A program made the position numbers and the translations under genes. Below the pieces are notes generated by a model, which saw nothing but the letters and a program-made list of their open reading frames with translations, had not been told where the DNA came from and did not search any database. 7,118 nucleotides of DNA from NCBI GenBank assembly GCA_035547955.1, contig DASZTR010000022.1:1-7118 (forward strand). The letters run 5' to 3'. The DNA comes from Nitrososphaera sp035547955 (GTDB lineage: Archaea; Thermoproteota; Nitrososphaeria; Nitrososphaerales; Nitrososphaeraceae). Below, one piece after another: positions 5,727-7,118 of the stretch. The stretch's first letter is position 1. Every line of letters begins with the position of its first letter.

Positions 5727-5783
5727 ACACCTGTGTTTTGTGACCGCAAGCTAGATATGTTTTCCCGTGCAAAACACTTGTGT
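5727..5783. repeat. Paired ACACYTGTGT dyads flanking a TATA box (putative operator)
   Basis: ACACCTGTGT (5727-5736) and ACACTTGTGT (5774-5783) differ by one base, and each is itself a 4+2+4 dyad. With adjoining TTTTG and CAAAA they also form a larger inverted repeat of 14 bp arms with 12 matches (5727-5740 and 5770-5783). The centre of the whole element, about 5755, falls on the TATA-like box at 5752-5759. A regulator bound to both sites would cover the promoter, so repression is the natural guess. Confidence 0.5.
5752..5759 (+). promoter_or_regulatory. TATA-like box for the Cys-rich small gene
   Basis: TAGATATG is a moderate TATA match. It predicts a start near 5782, giving a leader of about 15 nt to ATG 5797, or leaderless initiation at the in-frame GTG at 5782. 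Confidence 0.4.
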
Positions 5784-5796
5784 GCAGCAATACAAC

Positions 5797-5937
5797 ATGG
5801 ACAAATGCACTTGCGGCAGAAAGATCAAGTCTGTTGAAGCGTGTTCGCCGCTAGGTTGCACGACGTTATTTGTGTGCTCCGGCTGCTTTAAAGAGTCTGC
5901 GGATTGCTCTTGTGCTTCTTTTGCCTCTACTGCATGA
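5797..5937 (+). CDS. Cys-rich small protein, 46 aa, probable metal binder
   Basis: The ATG at 5797 opens a 46-codon frame ending in TGA. The product has eight cysteines and no histidine: Cys4-x-Cys6, Cys16, Cys21, Cys27-x2-Cys30 and Cys37-x-Cys39. That is enough for two tetrahedral zinc sites. The order and spacing recall an AN1-type finger with its two His ligands replaced by Cys; this is a loose resemblance, not a family assignment. A small metallothionein-like buffer is the alternative. No signal peptide is seen, so it is likely cytoplasmic. In-frame GTG codons at 5782 and 5767 could extend the N-terminus by 5 or 10 residues. The last 11 bp overlap the 3' end of convergent aRF1. It lies divergent from plastocyanin behind an operator-like twin dyad, which makes metal-responsive expression conceivable. 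Real gene likely; function unknown. Confidence 0.65.
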   Translation: MDKCTCGRKIKSVEACSPLGCTTLFVCSGCFKESADCSCASFASTA

Positions 5938-7118
5938 GCCTGTAACGCAGGATCGCGCCAATCTTGCCAAGTGACCCAAGTTGAGCGCCCTCTTCTGTCT
6001 GGCCTGAAATCACCTCAAGTCGGGTTCCAGTCATTGTCGCAAGTTCCTGCAAATAGTCGACAATGTCCTTTTCGACAACGTCAAAGTCCGACGCGGCGCA
6101 GGCAGGGCACGGCCTTGACAGTATCTCCTGCTTGGTAGCTGTGAGGGCCGCCCTGTCGATTATCTTCTCTTGGACGTTCTTGCATGACCTGCACTTGAAA
6201 TCCAGTTTTACGTACGAGATGTCGCTTGTGACTAGCACCAGGTCTGCCATGTTGCTCTGGAGTGCCTTGACCACGTCGAAAATACCGTAGATGCCAAGGC
6301 CCTTGCTCGAATGGACCTCTCCCATGAACTTTCTAATGAACTGCTTTTCCTCCATGACACGAAAATCTGCCAGGATGCCGTCCTTTTGCGCCTTGTCTAT
6401 GATCTCTCGCACGCCCTCGTCGCCAGAGTACGAGGTGTCAAGCGTGGCAAGCACGTTATTTTGGAGACGGTAGTCTAGGTACTCTTCCTTTAGGAAATTC
6501 TCCTTGGTCGGGCCCGGCCCGCCGACTATTATGCCCTTAACGTTGAACTGGTCGATAAAGACTGCTTTTGCGTGGTCTGCCACGCGGTGATAATACTCAT
6601 TCAGCTCGTTGTCGCGCAGGCGCTCAAACCTTCGGGCCGACTGTCCTCCCTGCCGGTGCTTGCCCGCCACGCCAGAAGTCAGCGAATCAATCGCCTCCCA
6701 TCTGTCGCCGGTCAGGATTCCAAGGCCGGCCTCCTGTGTGTCTATCGCAAGTATTCCTATCACCTTTTCGTCCTTTAGCATCTCTCTGAGATGGTCAGTC
6801 CAAAAGTGGTCGTCGCACCTATAGAGGCTAATCTGTACCGGCTTTGGCGGGATTACTGACGTGAGTTCTATCTTCTCTGTGCCAAAGCCCTTGCCCGTCG
6901 GTATGGCGCCGCAGAATATCACGAGGCCGTTTTCAGGCGTTTCTTTGAATAGTTTTAGGTGCTCCATCGTCCTGCTCAGGGCGTCCTGCACGTGGTTTCG
7001 TGTAAGGTCCGACTTTATGTTAGAAGCCGTGCCTGCCTCGTTGCGCAGCTGGGAGATGACGTCAAATATCGGGCGCCTTGGTGGCACATAGACGGTGACA
7101 AGCTCGGTGCCGTGGCCG
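5927..7118 (-). CDS. prf1: Peptide chain release factor aRF1, N-terminus missing (5' partial)
   Basis: aRF1 reads all three stop codons in the ribosomal A site and triggers peptide release; it is the archaeal counterpart of eRF1. The frame stays open to the window edge. The GTG at 7085-7087 is internal, since GTELVTVY before it fits the family. About 396 residues are visible, and roughly 20-25 are missing. Counting from that GTG codon, domain 1 shows TASNIKS (NIKS at 23-26) and YRCDDHF (89-95, the YxCxxxF stop-codon motif). Domain 2 carries GGQ at 147-149 within KHRQGGQSARRFERLR. Domain 3 follows, with a zinc ribbon made of CRSC and CPAC pairs near residues 300-335, and ends in GAILRYRLMQ. 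All key motifs are intact. Its 3' end overlaps the convergent Cys-rich gene by 11 bp. Confidence 0.97.
   Translation of the reverse strand, partial: GHGTELVTVYVPPRRPIFDVISQLRNEAGTASNIKSDLTRNHVQDALSRTMEHLKLFKETPENGLVIFCGAIPTGKGFGTEKIELTSVIPPKPVQISLYRCDDHFWTDHLREMLKDEKVIGILAIDTQEAGLGILTGDRWEAIDSLTSGVAGKHRQGGQSARRFERLRDNELNEYYHRVADHAKAVFIDQFNVKGIIVGGPGPTKENFLKEEYLDYRLQNNVLATLDTSYSGDEGVREIIDKAQKDGILADFRVMEEKQFIRKFMGEVHSSKGLGIYGIFDVVKALQSNMADLVLVTSDISYVKLDFKCRSCKNVQEKIIDRAALTATKQEILSRPCPACAASDFDVVEKDIVDYLQELATMTGTRLEVISGQTEEGAQLGSLGKIGAILRYRLMQ

Larger units (their letters stand above)
5544..5796. other. Divergent intergenic region between plastocyanin and the Cys-rich gene
   Basis: This 253-bp region carries the promoters of two divergent genes. 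On the plastocyanin side there is a perfect ATTAC-A-GTAAT palindrome (5592-5602), and its core TACAGTA recurs in reverse orientation at 5662-5668. On the Cys-rich side there are two ACACYTGTGT dyads around a TATA box. I see no tRNA, box C/D RNA or further ORF with support here. Confidence 0.6.

Noticed and set aside
7085..7087. GTG as the start of aRF1
   Set aside because: The frame continues upstream to the window edge with family-typical residues (GTELVTVY), so the gene is cut by the edge.

Overview
The window looks like chromosomal core DNA of an ammonia-oxidising archaeon (Nitrososphaerota/Thaumarchaeota), most likely a Nitrososphaera-like lineage of roughly balanced GC. Several features point to an archaeon: an aRF1 peptide-chain release factor with NIKS and GGQ motifs, a 20S proteasome beta subunit, an MCT-1-like PUA protein, TATA boxes about 25 bp upstream of short leaders, and T-tract terminators. 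The narrower assignment rests mainly on a secreted plastocyanin-like copper protein, a class expanded in ammonia-oxidising archaea. It is an inference, since no rRNA or amo gene is present.

Layout, left to right. (1) 1-954, +: homoserine dehydrogenase, cut at its N-terminus by the window edge. (2) 1096-1251, +: an unnamed 51-aa zinc-ribbon protein with its own TATA box. Its stop codon directly abuts the stop codon of the convergent AIM24-family gene (1252-1974, -). (3) 2144-2584, +: a PUA-domain RNA-binding protein. Its reading frame clearly continues upstream without a normal start codon. It runs tail to tail into (4) 2596-3198, -: a proteasome beta subunit whose catalytic Thr1 is replaced by Ala. 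(5) 3253-4905, -: a 550-aa GHKL (MORC/MutL/Hsp90-type) ATPase of unknown function, 54 bp upstream of the proteasome gene and on the same strand. (6) 5145-5543, -: exported plastocyanin. (7) 5797-5937, +: a 46-aa protein with eight cysteines, divergent from plastocyanin. Two near-identical ACACYTGTGT dyads bracket its TATA box. (8) 5927-7118, -: aRF1, cut at its N-terminus by the window edge and overlapping the Cys-rich gene by 11 bp.

Most genes are separate transcription units on alternating strands. The clearest same-strand pair is the GHKL ATPase followed by the proteasome beta gene, although the latter has its own TATA box. The main themes are translation and protein turnover (PUA protein, aRF1, proteasome) and metal-binding proteins (plastocyanin and two small Cys-rich proteins). 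I see no mobile element, CRISPR array, tRNA or rRNA. No gene-free stretch exceeds 300 bp; the longest are 5544-5796 and 4906-5144.

Points most worth following up: the naturally Thr1-to-Ala beta subunit, the GHKL ATPase with a long disordered linker and a separate C-terminal domain, the two undescribed small Cys proteins, the twin-dyad operator-like site at 5727-5783, and the start-codon anomaly of the PUA gene.
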